Origin: Candidatus Delongbacteria bacterium
GTDB lineage: Bacteria; UBA4055
DNA: 22,836 nt
NCBI GenBank assembly: GCA_003477045.1
Contig: DMTS01000070.1
Location: 8,087 to 30,922, forward strand
Direction: 5' to 3'
How positions within the stretch are numbered: the stretch's first letter is position 1; the number at the start of each line of letters is the position of its first letter. Shown piece by piece: positions 22,694 through 22,836 of this stretch. Below the pieces are notes generated by a model that made no database searches, was not told where the DNA came from, and saw only the letters and a program-made list of their open reading frames with translations. The position numbers were made by a program, and so were the translations under genes.

Positions 22694-22836
22694 ATGAAAA
22701 GATTTTATGAACAGCTTACAGAACAACAGCCGTGGAAGGGTCTGTTCATGGGCAATCACGCTGTTGCGAGAGCGATGCTCGAAGCGGGAGTGAAAGTTAT
22801 AACGAGCTACCCCGGTTCGCCCACGCCGGAGATCGC
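22694..22836 (+). CDS. 2-oxoacid (indolepyruvate-type):ferredoxin oxidoreductase alpha subunit, N-terminal part
   Basis: Only 47 residues are visible before the window ends: MKRFYEQLTEQQ, then GLFMGNHAVARAMLEAG and VKVITSYPGSPTPEI. The G-N-x-A-x-A-R-x-x-x-E-A-G stretch followed by Y-P-G-S/T-P-x-x-E-I is the start of the pyrimidine-binding domain of indolepyruvate ferredoxin oxidoreductase alpha (IorA) and related 2-oxoacid oxidoreductases. These thiamine-diphosphate, iron-sulfur enzymes oxidise 2-oxoacids to acyl-CoA with ferredoxin reduction, mostly in anaerobes. AGGAG lies 5 bases before the ATG. Because a terminator precedes it, it starts a new transcript or needs readthrough. IorA is most likely, but another alpha subunit cannot be excluded from this length. 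Confidence 0.8.
   Translation, partial: MKRFYEQLTEQQPWKGLFMGNHAVARAMLEAGVKVITSYPGSPTPEI

Noticed and set aside
1..22836. CRISPR arrays, tRNA/rRNA genes, insertion sequences, prophage or toxin-antitoxin pairs
   Set aside because: None seen on reading: no regularly spaced repeats, no transposase or integrase motif, no cloverleaf-like conserved sequence, and gene order is continuous housekeeping or signalling content.

Overview
The window (22.8 kb, AT-rich, gene-dense, no tRNA, rRNA, CRISPR or transposon seen) looks like chromosome of a Gram-negative bacterium. The evidence is Kdo synthesis (kdsA, kdsC), a lipid-anchored LptC-like protein and several predicted lipoproteins or exported proteins. 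TPR-rich sensors, a LytS/LytTR pair, a beta-propeller secretome and a long omega subunit suggest the FCB group or a related candidate phylum. That placement is inference; no marker here fixes the phylum. Shine-Dalgarno sites are common, TTG starts are used several times, and ATGA stop/start overlaps occur three times.

Left part (1-10312). The 5' end of a MATE-type transporter lies on the minus strand and diverges from a plus-strand run: a large two-domain class III cyclase fused to a P-loop NTPase and a long helical/TPR region (like animal soluble adenylyl cyclase), an unrecognised exported protein, a secreted repeat/propeller protein with a C-terminal FN3-like domain, a prolyl oligopeptidase, and the RNA-binding protein Tex coupled to it by an ATGA overlap.

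Middle part (10322-16707, all minus strand). Reading with transcription: a lone HPt phosphotransfer protein, glyceraldehyde-3-phosphate dehydrogenase with a clear intrinsic terminator, an EamA/DMT transporter, then a promoter-led cassette of a propeller lipoprotein, a TPR histidine kinase and a LytTR response regulator. The last three are tightly packed and probably form one sensory module.

Right part (16776-22836, plus strand). A predicted promoter at 16776-16804 leads a compact run kdsA-kdsC-lptC-yicC-gmk-rpoZ-coaBC-fecR-like, with junctions that overlap or are separated by at most 17 bases, closed by a strong intrinsic terminator at 22646-22672. It combines inner-core LPS synthesis and export with guanylate kinase, RNA polymerase omega and coenzyme A synthesis. 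A 2-oxoacid:ferredoxin oxidoreductase alpha-subunit gene begins after the terminator and runs off the end; such enzymes are typical of anaerobes.

Most candidate novelty lies in the sAC-like cyclase with its eroded first cyclase domain, and in the propeller-lipoprotein/TPR-kinase/LytTR cassette. No defence system or mobile element was found.
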